NCBI GenBank assembly: GCA_028554755.1
Contig: JAPTOF010000010.1
Location: 15,528,501-15,592,500 of the forward strand
DNA: 64,000 nucleotides
Direction of reading: 5' to 3'
From: Cordia subcordata
Lineage: Eukaryota; Streptophyta; Magnoliopsida; Boraginales; Cordiaceae
Shown here: piece after piece, positions 54,067 through 64,000 of the stretch
Layout of the letters: each line of letters starts with the position of its first letter
How positions within the stretch are numbered: the stretch's first letter is position 1
Notes under the pieces: generated by a model
What the model was told of the DNA's origin: nothing
Databases searched by the model: none
The model's input: only the letters and a program-made list of their open reading frames with translations
Made by a program: the position numbers and the translations under genes

Positions 54067-55000
54067 ATGATTTAGGTTTAAGAGGCATAGATGCTTCTGT
54101 TTGCTTGCATAAGATACACATTAAGGATGGAGTAGTTTCTTCTAGAGAGATGTAGAGAAGATTGAACTAGCATACATCTAAGGTTTTGAGAAAAGAGGCC
54201 ACTAAGTTGTTGGATGTGGGTATCATTTATCCAATCTCTGATAGTGAATGGGTCAGTCCAATGCAGGTAGTTTCTAAGAAGTCAGGGATCATGGTAGCTG
54301 AGAATAAAATAAGAGAGCTTATTCCTACACATACACCTATGGGTGGGAGAGTTTGCGTTGACTATAAGAAGCTTAACTCTAAGACTAGAAAGGATCATTT
54401 TCCTTTACCCTTCCTTGATCATATTCTAGATAGAGTAGCTGGGAATAGGTACTATTACTTCATAAATGGGTATTTAGGGTACAATTAGATCCCTGTATTT
54501 CTTGAGGACCAAGAGAAGACCACTTTTACTTACCCTTATGGCACATTTGTTGATAGGAGAATGCCATTTTGTCCTTACAATGCACTAGCTAGATTTTAGA
54601 GACGTATAATGGCCATCTTTAGCCACATGATAAAGAAGCACTTGGAGATTTTTATGGATGATTTTCATTCTTTGGAGATAGCTTTGAAGAGTGACTTAGA
54701 CACCTATCTATAGTGTTATAATGATGTGGTGAGATGAATTTCGTGCTTAGCTGGGAGAAATCTTATTTAATGGTACAGAGAGGTATGGTCTTGGGTCATG
54801 TAGTGTCTTCCGATGGTATTCAAGTTGACCCAGCTAAGGTAGAACTCATAGAGAAGATGCTTGTTCCTAGGTCTGTTAGAGATATGAGATTCTTCCTTGG
54901 TCATGTAGGGTTCTACGTAGGTTCATTAAGGATTTTATCCAGATAGCACGTCTATTGTCTAGGCTCTTAGCATAGGATATTCCATTTGTGTTTGGTCTTA
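54067..55000 (+). pseudogene. G4 reverse transcriptase, truncated before RNase H
   Basis: 54186-54488 encodes KLLDVGIIYPISDSEWVSPM, VCVDYKKLNSKTRKDHFPLP and FLDHILDRVAG...YYFINGYLGYN (N for D in the usual FLDGY). Then PEDQEKTTF-like codons, MAIFSHMIKKHLEIFMDDF (catalytic MDD near 54655) and, at 54734-54946, VLGHVVSSDGIQVDPAKVEL and RSVRDMRFFLGHVGFY, the RT thumb/connection. At about 55000 coding sequence ends and the 3' region begins, so RNase H and integrase are deleted. Confidence 0.92.
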
Positions 55001-56017
55001 TTTTACTTGCTTAAGGATAAGCAAACTTCAAGTTTAAGGGTGTAAGAGTTTGGATTTCTTTCTTTTGTTTATTTAGGATTGATTTGCATTATTTTCTTTA
55101 AAATGATTTTTTCAATTTTTGCTCATATAGAGTCATTTATCTCTTTGTTGATTGCACTGTTGGCTCTTGTCTTGAACTTATTTAATTGGTGAAGATGAGA
55201 AAATATTGTAGGGAGTGAATAAAGTGGAAGAAGAACAGGGACATTGAAGAAACTCCTTTTGAAAGCTTTGAGGAGTGAGCAAATATAAGAATGCACCTCA
55301 TAGCTACCCCATGACTTGGTTGGAAAAAGTGTTTCCAAAAGGTTGTTGATATGAGTGCCCCTTTCTTGATTGGATCTTTTAGTGTGCCTTAGCCTCTTCT
55401 TTTTCTCTTTTATTTCTTTTTTTTATGTTATGTATTGAGAAAAATGCAAAATAATTAAAAAGGCAAAAAAAAAAGTGAAAACAAATGAAAAAGATTGGAA
55501 TAAAAGAGGAAAAAAAGTGTGAAAATTGGAAAAACCCAAAAGGCACAAAAAGTTTAAAAAGTGAAGTTGTGAATAAATGTCAAGTAACACAATGTCAATT
55601 TGACACAAGTTTCTTTTCTGTTCTTTCATGTGTTATGAATAAGGCTCTTACGTCATTTATGAGTCATTGTGATTATATCTTCTTTCTCCTTGTATCTTTG
55701 GGGCTATAAGCATGTTGGGAGGCCATGTTAGTTGATGGGGGCATAAAGTATTAACATTTCAGGTATGTAAGTTAAAACCTATGTTTGTGGTGGCTCTAGC
55801 TACTTGGGAATTTCCCGTGAGGTCCCAGGGGCCTTTTGAGTGAGGGAAAGATCCAAAAAAGGTTTGGGGCCTCTTTTACAAAAGGAATGACCCCTTTGTA
55901 CTCCTTTGATTCACTAAGATAGCAAGCCAATACTTTTGACAACACTCTTTACCAACTTGGAGATAAACATAGGGTTGGTCTTGCTTGGGGACAAGCAAGG
56001 AGAAGGTTTGGGGGTGT
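55001..56017 (+). other. G4 3' region and polypurine tracts
   Basis: Internal PPT-like block at 55009-55043 (GATAAGCAAACTTCAAG), an A-rich tract (about 55437-55555), the GACACAATG segment mutated to AACACAATG (about 55586), and the terminal polypurine tract 55983-56017. The post-ORF motif is missing because the deletion joins RT to this point. Confidence 0.8.
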
Positions 56018-59000
56018 AGATGTGCCTTGGTTTGTATGTGTTTAAGCTTACATTTTCTTATGTTTTTAGAGGTATTTTGTGCTGACTTGATGGCATTAGT
56101 GTAGTATTTATATAACATTTATACATATGCAGTTCTAAATGTCTACGGTTGAGTTTTAAAGTTAGATGCTAAATTAAAAGCTTAATTTTGTGTCTCAGAT
56201 GAGCCATGGGTAGGAAAAAGAGCTTGAACGAGGATAAGGATAAAGAACAAAGATGTACGGGTTGTGAAACAAAGGTTGAAAGCAAGAAGACTAAAGATTA
56301 GAGGTGAAAAAGAGTACCAGTCGAGTATGGAGGAAGAGCCGGTCAACTGACTAGGTTGACTAGGCAAACCAATAATTCAAGAAAAGTTGTCGGTCGAGTA
56401 AAGCCTCAAAGCTGACCGATTACCTAGTATGACTGGCGAAATCAGTGAGCTCCCATTTCTGAGCCAGTCGAGCAGAAAAAGAGGTGTCGATCGACGGTCA
56501 ACTAGCTGTGCACTAAAGACGGCTATAAAACGGCAATTTTCATCAATTTTTAGAAATAACATTCGACTCTTCTTCATCTCACTTAAAACCGTAGTTCTCC
56601 ATCACTCTCACCCACCTCACACATACTCATTATCCACACATATTTACACATACATTCAAACACTCATAGGAATCAAACACTTAGAATTATAAATTGAAAT
56701 AAAGATTGTAAAGAGAAAACTAGGCAAGAAGGGAAGGTTCTATTTCTCTTTTTGTACTTAGTTTCTTCTATGGTTGAGTAGATATTTAGAGTGTTAGGAT
56801 TAGTATGCCCTAAAGCTCACTTGTATATAACATTTTGGATGTTAAAAAATGTATAATCATTTTGTTAAATGGCATTATGAGTTCCTCACATATTACCTTT
56901 GGTATGTTTTATTGATATATGTATAAAGGTCCCTGGACTTGAATTAATGACTTGGGTGCGCAGTGAGGCTGGACATATAGTAGGTCCAAGTCTAGATTTA
57001 GTCACGTCATAAATTGAGTCCGTAACCAAATGGTAGTGTTGGGCACTTTACCGAGATAAGGTTATATTGAGCAAGTCTCCTTGTTAAGGGTGTTCTACCT
57101 AGGTCATTGGAGGACTTTCCGAATTTGCCTCAATAGTACGTGTGTCACGTATTTGATAAGACCATTGTGAGTATGTTTTCTAGAGACGTGCTATCAAAAA
57201 AAGAAAACAAGATACTTACTGCTACTAAATGATCATTGCTCTTAATCTTGAGCATATATGGATGAACTAATGAAGTTAGGGTTTGGTACTTTGATTCACT
57301 GTGGGTGAGATCTTACTTTATTAGGATCAACAGGCTTGTGCATTAAGTGCTAAGTTCTAATTAATTGGAACATGCATATGCAATATGGAATCTATGTTCC
57401 TCCTTTGGGATTGTCCATATTTATCATCCAAATCTAGATCTAGTGATACTACCTTTATGGGTGTATCGGTCATATGGCTTAAGGGTCGCTCCCGAGATCA
57501 AGAGATTCCATGACCAAAGATGGTTGGCAATAGGACAAAAGACCCAAAAGAAAAGATGCAGCTAAGGAGGTCATAGTACACAGGCCAAAGGACTGGTCTT
57601 AGTTATGGGCACATTCTTTTGTGATAAGCTTTTGGGTAATAGCAATTATTCTTGGAGTGTAACTTTGATCTTATGGTGGAATAGATCAAAGTTAAAAATA
57701 ATTATTATGTTGCCTAGATCGGGCAAGGACATTTTTTATTATTTTTGGAAGCCAAGGTTAATTGTGTCTTCTTGGTCCCTTCCCTACTTGAAATGACTTT
57801 GAGAGAGTAATCTCGAAAGAGCAAATTCCATATTGTGGTCATAGCCTTATTGGACCAAAGCTTGGAATTTGATTTGGGCTTTTTTTAGAGTCCAAGATAA
57901 CTTAATTGGGCTTTGATGGTTTTTTATTGGGCTTGGGCTTCCACATGAATTATGGACTATGTGTTGGGTTTGGATTTTGGGCTTGGCCCAATCTTTCAAG
58001 ACATGTGCTAGAAAGTTACTACAAGAAGATTTCAAATTGTACAAGTAGCTTCCATGACATGTGGCGAACATTTACTACTAGGAAAAAGTTTCCCACATGA
58101 AAAGTTTACAAGGTTTAGGTGCCAAACTTTTTCTATAAATAGGCAAGACTTTAAACCGTTTCTAGCATCCAAAAATTTTGTAGTTGATCTCTTCCATTTT
58201 GGCAAGAGGATACTACAACACATAATACAAACTTATTGTGTGGTTTTTTGCTCTAGATTTTCAAGAGCATATTACTTTGCTTCTTCCCACACAAGAGGCT
58301 ATTCTCTCAAGAAAAGTATCTTTAACTATAAGGAAGAAGACTAGGGAGTTGTAGATTGCAACACCCTTATAGTAAATTTTTTTTGTTGGCCTCGTTCGTG
58401 AGCGAGAACAAAGCTTGTGACAATTTTAGCTTCATCAAAGGCCCCACGCTTCAAGAGGTTAGCTTTACATATTTTGCAAATACTAGTTATGTTCTATATG
58501 TTATTAAGCATGTTCTTGTGTGTGTTATGTGGTTATTTTATTTTTCTAGCATGTTTTCTTGGTAGTATTTTTGAAAATATGAACTAGGATAGACCACATG
58601 TAATATTATCGATCCTACCTAGAGGATGATTGAACCTTGCTTATGGGTTAACCTTTTACTTAATTGTTATGGGATATTTGATGGAATAATATATATGCTT
58701 GTTTTTAGGCTTTTCAATGGCTATTTTCTTACATATCTATGTGTTTGATTATATGCCTAAATGAAATAGCATATTTATTTTGAAGCTTGTTTGCAATTAA
58801 TCACTTCTATATCTTTATATGAGAATGTCTATGTGTTTATAAGAAGAATCCATAGATTGGGTAATGCATTCATACATTGCCATGTGTGTGTTTACAAGCC
58901 TTAATAGCAAAGCTAGCATCAATAGCATACATGTGGTTCTTATTACTCAATATTGGTGTAACCTAAACATGTTTGTGTGTTTAGTAGTTGAATAAGTCTA

Positions 59001-59745
59001 TATATTCACGAACTCCATGCCCTATAACATGTATAAACTTATGTTTTAATGCTTGAACCACTATTGTGAGGCATGATTGATGGCACTTAACTAAAGATTA
59101 GGCTTAGTTGAGTTTTCTTTGACTTTAAACCCAGTCAATAGGATTTTAACCTAGTTTAATTGACCTTAGATGGAATAGATCTTTAAACTGAGCCAATGGT
59201 TTAGACATTGGGGTAAGGTCAATCAACGTCACCTAAGGCCTTAAGTAACTAAACCAAAAACCTAGGTCATAAGGACCATGCTATACTCTAGGTAATCGAC
59301 GCCTAGGGATAGACCCATACTAAGGCCTAGTGGACAATAATGTAGCTAATTAGGATTCTAGACTAAGTGCACCTCTATAACCAATCTATTAAGTAATCCC
59401 TTAACAAGAGAGTCTTAGGTCACCTATAATCAAGTGTAGGTCATCCCTAATTCCCAATTCCCTTGGTTCTGTCCCTTTGTTAGTTTGTATGTTCCATCTC
59501 CCATTCCACTCTTCTAGTTTAGTAGTCTTTAGATTTGGTTTACTTTCCCTCAAGCTCCATTCAATTGAAAACCCAAAAAGATTGGTAGTTTAGGATTTAG
59601 AGTAGCTCCGTAGAACACATTGCTTTGAGCCATACCCCATTTTAGCCTCATCGAGGAATACGACTCTATGGTTACATGTTAGGCCACCAATGACCCATGC
59701 ACATGCGGGGTAATTTTAAGGCTTGTGCTTAAAATTCGCATTAGA
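56018..59745 (+). mobile_element. 3' LTR of G4, split by a solo copia LTR
   Basis: Begins AGATGTGCC (T to A at the first base) after the polypurine tract. Present as 56018-56791 and 58620-about 59745. Contains decayed GGTCGACC words (about 56320-56510), TATAAAAC (56524-56531), hairpin unit 59119-59138 with the novel paired stem TTGACT...AGTCAA, and the conserved end near 59630-59720. The right end is set by comparison only. Confidence 0.82.
56792..58619 (+). mobile_element. Solo copia C LTR with perfect TSD
   Basis: TGTTAGGATTAG to GATCCTACC, 1828 bp, flanked by TAGAG at 56787-56791 and TAGAG at 58620-58624. The terminal CA has become CC. Colinear with 36123-37963 and the reverse complement of 31477-33357. 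Solo, with no primer site or polypurine tract beside it. Confidence 0.95.
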
Positions 59746-59990
59746 TATAAAGGTCGACTAGTTATCCTCTTCAAAGAACAGTGTGAACTTAAGGGCTTTG
59801 AATCCCTTAGGAAATTCCATGATATCATTTATCTATTATGGATACAACATGCCATAAGTAGGGCAAAGATTGATTTGGATCTAATACACTATTCTCATAT
59901 TCTAGATTAGGTGCCAGATATTAAATTTTAATCCATAATCTATACACGGTAGTGGAATATAGCGTAATAACATGTTATACACATAAAAGT
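59746..59990 (+). other. Orphan 245-bp segment between two gypsy LTRs
   Basis: Sequence unlike the LTRs or internal regions I can align here. An open frame 59725-59910 overlaps its left end; it shows no motif I recognise. It may be host sequence or an unidentified element fragment. Confidence 0.4.
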
Positions 59991-62113
59991 TGATGTGTCA
60001 GTTTTGTGTGTGGTTTTATATTGTATTTCTATGTCTATTTAGAGGTGTTTTAGTGCTTACTAGATAGCCTTAGCATAGAATCTATACTATATTTGAACAT
60101 ACAAGGATATAAGTGTACATAGATGAGCTTCTAGATAAAGAAGTAAACTAAGCACTTATTTCATGTGTGGTTTTACATTGTATTTCTATATCTATTTAGA
60201 GGAGTTTTTGTGCTTAATAGATGGCCTTAGTATAGTATTAATACTATATTTGAGCATACAAGGACATAAGTGCACATAGATAAGCTTGTAGAGAAAGTAC
60301 TACACTAAGCGCTTATTTCATGTGTTTTAGGTGAGAAATGATGCAACGCTTGGAATGGATTGAAGATGTTGATGGAGTGGACAAGCTTTCAAAAGGGGTT
60401 TCAAGGCTAAAAAGAGGAAGAAAAACACGTTTCAAGGCATGTAGACAAAGCTTAGAGCAATTGGAAGTGACTGAAACAAAATCGGGTGACATTTGAACAC
60501 AACACTATCTTTGCCAGTCACCTCCCTATCCTCTATCAGTTGATTAGCAAGGAGTCTGGCAGAGGTAGAGAGCAAAAGTTTTTTCTAGTCACCTAGCCCT
60601 CATCTTGCCGGTCGACCAGTAGTGCTTCTAGCAGCACCTATGTGATAGCTTTATATACTCATTTTTAGGCATTTCTTGAAGAGAACACCTACTATTTTCA
60701 CGCACCCATTTCCCTAAACCCTCAGTCCACCTAACTCCACCTTACACACACACTTCTAAACACATTTAACACTAGGAATCAAGTCTCTAAAAGGATCAAA
60801 CAGAAGGATTAGGCATAGCACTTGGAATGTAAAGCATGGCTTTGTATAAAAAGGTATCTCTCTTTTATCCCAAGTTAATTTATGTATGATTAAAGCTATG
60901 TAGGGAGATTTACTCTTGTATTATGGATTTATTATTACATTGCTGCTATGGGCACTTCATGGATTTGAATATATATGCTTTGTGCTTAGGGTTTCAAAGG
61001 CCATTTTACATACATGTGTTTGTTATTATTGAAATGCCCCAACGAAATTGCATATGTATATTGATGGCTATTATGCTATTAAATATCTCTAAAAAATTAT
61101 GCTAGCATGTCTAAGTGTTTGTGTGGTGATTATATGAAGTGGGTATGCTTATATACATGTTTATGTGTGTGTTTCCATACGTAATATCATAAATAGCTTC
61201 TATTGCATTCATATCAGGTGCCATTGCTTAAATTGGTGTAATCTATACATGTCTATGTGTTTAGTACTAGAATATACCATAGTATGCCATGCCCAAGATA
61301 TGTATGCCTGTGTGCTTAAATGTTAATTCTCACTATTGTGATATGATCGACAATGTTAACTAGTAATTGGCTTAGCTCGAATCATGGCTTTAATTCTTGC
61401 CAATAGGTGTCCAGATAAGTTTAGTTGACCTTAGTTCACTTACAAAGACTAGTTAGTCCACCTTAATGACCTAGGTTTATAAAGGCCACGCTATAGCTTT
61501 AAGTCAACGACACTTAGGGATGGACTCATACCGAGTCCTAGGGATAGACTAGGGAACTAATTAGTAGACTAAGTGCTACGGGTAGATCGATCTAAGTCAC
61601 CTAGAACCGTATTAGCTAGCCCTATTCCTAAGTCATAAGGACCATACTGTAGTTTTAGGAATCATCACCTAGGGACAGACCCATACTGAGCTTGGGATAC
61701 CATTGAGAAGGCTAATTAGAGGTCTAGACGAGAGCACTTAGTATAACCCATCATGCAACGCTAACATGAAATAGTAATTACCCATTTGCAAGACGTAATC
61801 ACCCTAGTAACCCATTTCCATGTGTTAGATTCCCCTGAGATTGCTTGATTCCCCTATTTCACACATACATACCATCATTTATTTTCCTTGTCCTTAGAGT
61901 ATGTTTTCTATACCCAAACTCCATTCTACCTCAAAAACCCTAAAAAAATCGTAGTTGATAGACCCAACACATAACCTTTTAGGATGCACATAGCTTAGAA
62001 CACCTCACATGTTGGGCCTCTCAATGGATTCGACCCTACACTTACATATATAGTGCTACACACGACCCATGCACTTGTGGGCTATTTAGGCTTGTGCCAC
62101 AAGATTGCGATCA
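59991..62113 (+). mobile_element. Solo gypsy LTR (G5) next to an integrase fragment
   Basis: TGATGTGTCAG to TTGCGATCA, 2123 bp. No polypurine tract precedes it and no primer site follows, so it is solo. A 157-bp U3 duplication lies near its start. A GGTCGACC word (about 60610), TATATACT (60652-60659) and a decayed hairpin unit (about 61385) are present. A second AGGGACAGACC-like end block (61500-61545 and 61665-61700) suggests further internal duplication. The flanks AAAGT and ATACT do not match, so the target duplication is lost. Confidence 0.8.
60011..60324 (+). repeat. 157-bp tandem duplication in LTR U3
   Basis: Two adjacent copies, 60011-60167 and 60168-60324, both from TGGTTTTA(T/C)ATTGTATTTC to CTTATTTCATGTG. 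They differ at scattered sites. They lie upstream of the TATA-like box, in the enhancer position. Confidence 0.9.
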
Positions 62114-62790
62114 ATACTCAGTTACACATAAGATTGCTACCCCTTATCACTTGCAAACTAATGGACAAGTTGAAGTGTTCAATAGGGAGATCAAGTCCAT
62201 TTTAGAGAAGACAGTTAGGCCGGATAGGAAAGATTGGTCTACTAGGTTGAGTGTTGCATTATGGGCTTACTGTACCACATTTAACCCTTCTATTGGCATG
62301 TCTTCATATAGGCTAGTATATGGGAAAGCTTGTCACTTGCCGATTAAGTTAGAGCAAAGCATATTGGGCCATCAAACCATCAAAGCCTTAAATTTTGATT
62401 TGGCAATAGTGGGTGAAAAGAGGAAGCTAGACCTAGTGGAATTGAAAGAGCTTAGGTTGGAGGCATATGAGAATGCCAAGCTTTACAAAGATAGGAAAAA
62501 GAAAATGTATGATAGGCGTATTCTTAGGAAGTCTTTCTCTCATTCTAACAAAATTTGGTTATTTAATTCTTATTTAAAGCTCTTCCCAGGTAAGTTGAAG
62601 TCAAGATAGGATGCAACATATAAGGCGATTAAAGCATACCCTTCTAGAGTTGTGAAGATAAAAGATTTAAAGAATGGCCGAGAGATGACCGTGAATGGAC
62701 AATGCTTGACACATGCATTTGACCCGAGCATGGCTCATGTTGCGATCATTGAACTTCAGGACCCATCTATGGAGAATGATGATTTGTGAT
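62114..62790 (+). pseudogene. G6: gypsy integrase C-terminal half
   Basis: The open part ends at 62609. From about 62125 it reads THKIATPYHLQTNGQVEVFN, REIKSILEKTV, LWAYCTTFNPSIGMSSYRLV, GKACHLPIKLE, AYENAKLYKDRKKKMYD and LFNSYLKLFPGKLKSR; after TAG the frame continues with KIKDLKNGREMTVNGQ to about 62790. This is the core end (conserved Glu in QVEVFNREI) and C-terminal domain of an Athila-like Ty3 integrase, which joins cDNA to the chromosome. The N-terminal zinc finger and the first catalytic Asp residues are missing, cut off at the G5 LTR. The LWAYCTTF block has Cys where Arg is usual. Confidence 0.95.
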
Positions 62791-63415
62791 CACCTAGCTA
62801 ACAGTGTGGTGGTTAGTGCTACTAGGAGGCAACCTAGATTAATTTTGGTATTCTTGTTCTACATTTGTTTTCTTTTGAGGTTTTTTTTAAGTGTTGCCTA
62901 TCCTATTTCCCTTAGAATACACCTTATTATCATTTGATTATGCTAATGGAAGCTTGCATAGTAGAGCTACTAATCTTGTGCTTTGTGACTATTTCTGGTC
63001 TGTTGAGCAACAAGGTTAGTAGATGATTCATAAATCATTGGCATTGAAGTGTTTCAAAAAGAACACAAAGTTGTATCTATTCTTTCTCCACTTGTTTTCC
63101 CTTTTATCTACCCCTTCCCCACCGCTCTCACATGCTTTGTCTTGCTAATTGCTTGTTGTGTGGTTTTATTTTATTTGCTTGAGGATAGTTGTAGGAGCTT
63201 GGTTTTCTTGTTTTATGTTTTGTTTAGAGTAGAATTGCATTAATTTCGTTAAAAAATGGTTAATTTTTTTTTATTTTTGTGCATTTAGAGTCGTTTATCT
63301 CTTTGATTTACTGAAGTGTTGGCTCTTGTCATTGACTTAATTGATTAATGAAGATAAGGTAGTATTATAGGGAGTGAATAAAGTGGAGAGAGAACCAAGA
63401 CTTTGAGGAGATGCT
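62791..63415 (+). other. G6 3' region
   Basis: The post-ORF motif at 62811-62836 (GTGCTACTAGGAGGCAACC) directly follows integrase, confirming that this motif marks the end of pol in autonomous copies and the end of the linker-derived ORF in the others. A decayed internal PPT-like block (about 63177-63200) follows. It is cut at 63415 by a minus-strand LTR. Confidence 0.8.
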
Positions 63416-64000
63416 TGATCGTGTCTCAAGTTTTACCCCACAAGCATACGAATTGTGCACGGTATAACGGATTCAAGTACATATATCATCCCCACAAGAA
63501 GGCTATCTTAGTTTGGTCTCTATATGCTCAGGTGCCTAAAGCTAGCTATGTGCAAGTGTGTATATATTTGGTCTTTTTGATTGACAAAAGATAAACCTAA
63601 ACTCTGGAGGAACTTAGGTTGACAAGCTAAGGTTTGAAACCTAACAAAGAAGAAGGGGACCTAAGGTGATTGCGTTGCAACTAGACTCGGGCTATGATAA
63701 TGAATAGGTCTATATATGGCTTAGGACTTCTAATGCCTTTGTGTTGAATGAGGGATCTCTTAACAAATACTAGTGGTTCAGCTCATTAGCTAGGTTTAAA
63801 GCTGAGGGTTAATCCTTCTTAGCCTACGTAATATGTGCTTAGAACTTTTCCTTTAGGCTGGGATTAAAGCCAAGGACTAGCATCTAAGCACTACGTGACA
63901 TTATGGCTCGATTAACCAACACTAACGTGGGAGAACGATATTTTAGTCTAGGTTAACTTATCCACTTTGCTGGGTTTAAGGCCAAAGACTAGCACCTAAA
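63416..64000 (-). mobile_element. Minus-strand gypsy LTR (B type), truncated by the window end
   Basis: On the minus strand this is the last about 585 bp of an LTR like L1, ending TGATC-complement GATCA at 63416. It holds the conserved end block (about 63480-63560) and three decayed hairpin units (63785-63804, about 63853-63873, about 63966-63985). No primer site adjoins it, so it is a solo LTR or a 3' LTR whose element lies to the right. Confidence 0.82.

Noticed and set aside
1..64000. tRNA, rRNA or host exon
   Set aside because: No cloverleaf, rRNA core or spliced coding pattern was recognised. The tRNA-like pieces are primer binding sites or the TTCGAC end motif of LTRs.

Overview
The window looks like heterochromatic DNA from a flowering plant with a repeat-rich genome. 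It is AT-rich and consists almost entirely of nested, decayed LTR retrotransposons. I found no host protein-coding gene, tRNA, rRNA, CRISPR array or bacterial-type operon. Protein remains fall into two superfamilies. The first is Ty3/gypsy elements with a tRNA-Asp type primer site, a DLGS protease and an Athila-like integrase tail. The second is Ty1/copia elements with the TGGTATCAGAGC primer site and a YVDD reverse transcriptase. The species cannot be named from this sequence.

Layout. 1-7481 is the 3' part of gypsy element H1, interrupted by solo LTRs at 709-2334 (perfect TSD) and 4819-6687 and by a minus-strand gypsy element M (7482-13736: 5' LTR, gag, protease, RT, truncated 3' LTR). 13749-20158 is copia element E (5' LTR, PBS, gag, integrase, start of RT). 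It is interrupted at 20159 by gypsy element G1 (LTR, PBS, zinc-knuckle/coiled-coil ORFs, 3' region to 25737). G1 is interrupted by copia-like LTR sequence F, F by gypsy LTR B2 (25896-29102), and B2 by solo LTR A2 (26882-28612). 31477-35425 is the minus-strand 3' half of copia element C. 35426-41042 is the 3' end of gypsy G3, with a solo copia LTR at 36123-37963. 41425-50763 is gypsy element G2, complete with both LTRs and a perfect 5-bp TSD, sitting inside a copia E LTR fragment. 51453-59745 is gypsy G4 (decayed gag-PR-RT, 3' region, LTR) carrying a solo copia LTR with perfect TSD TAGAG. 59991-62113 is a gypsy LTR. 62114-63415 is an integrase tail plus 3' region (G6). 63416-64000 is a minus-strand gypsy LTR running out of the window.

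How the parts relate. Pol-bearing elements (M, G4, G6) and elements without RT and integrase (H1, G1, G2, G3) share LTR modules, primer site, post-ORF motif, A-rich 3' region and polypurine tract. The second group therefore looks like non-autonomous partners mobilised in trans. Instead of RT they keep an ORF whose core aligns without gaps to the protease-RT linker of the autonomous elements, followed by a tail unique to them.

The gypsy LTRs have a constant internal order: a cluster of GGTCGACC palindromes, a TATA-like box, repeats of a CATGTCTATGTGT word, then two to four copies of a 20-nt hairpin whose stem bases change in compensating pairs, then a conserved end. This covarying hairpin array and the linker-derived ORF are the two most interesting systems seen here.
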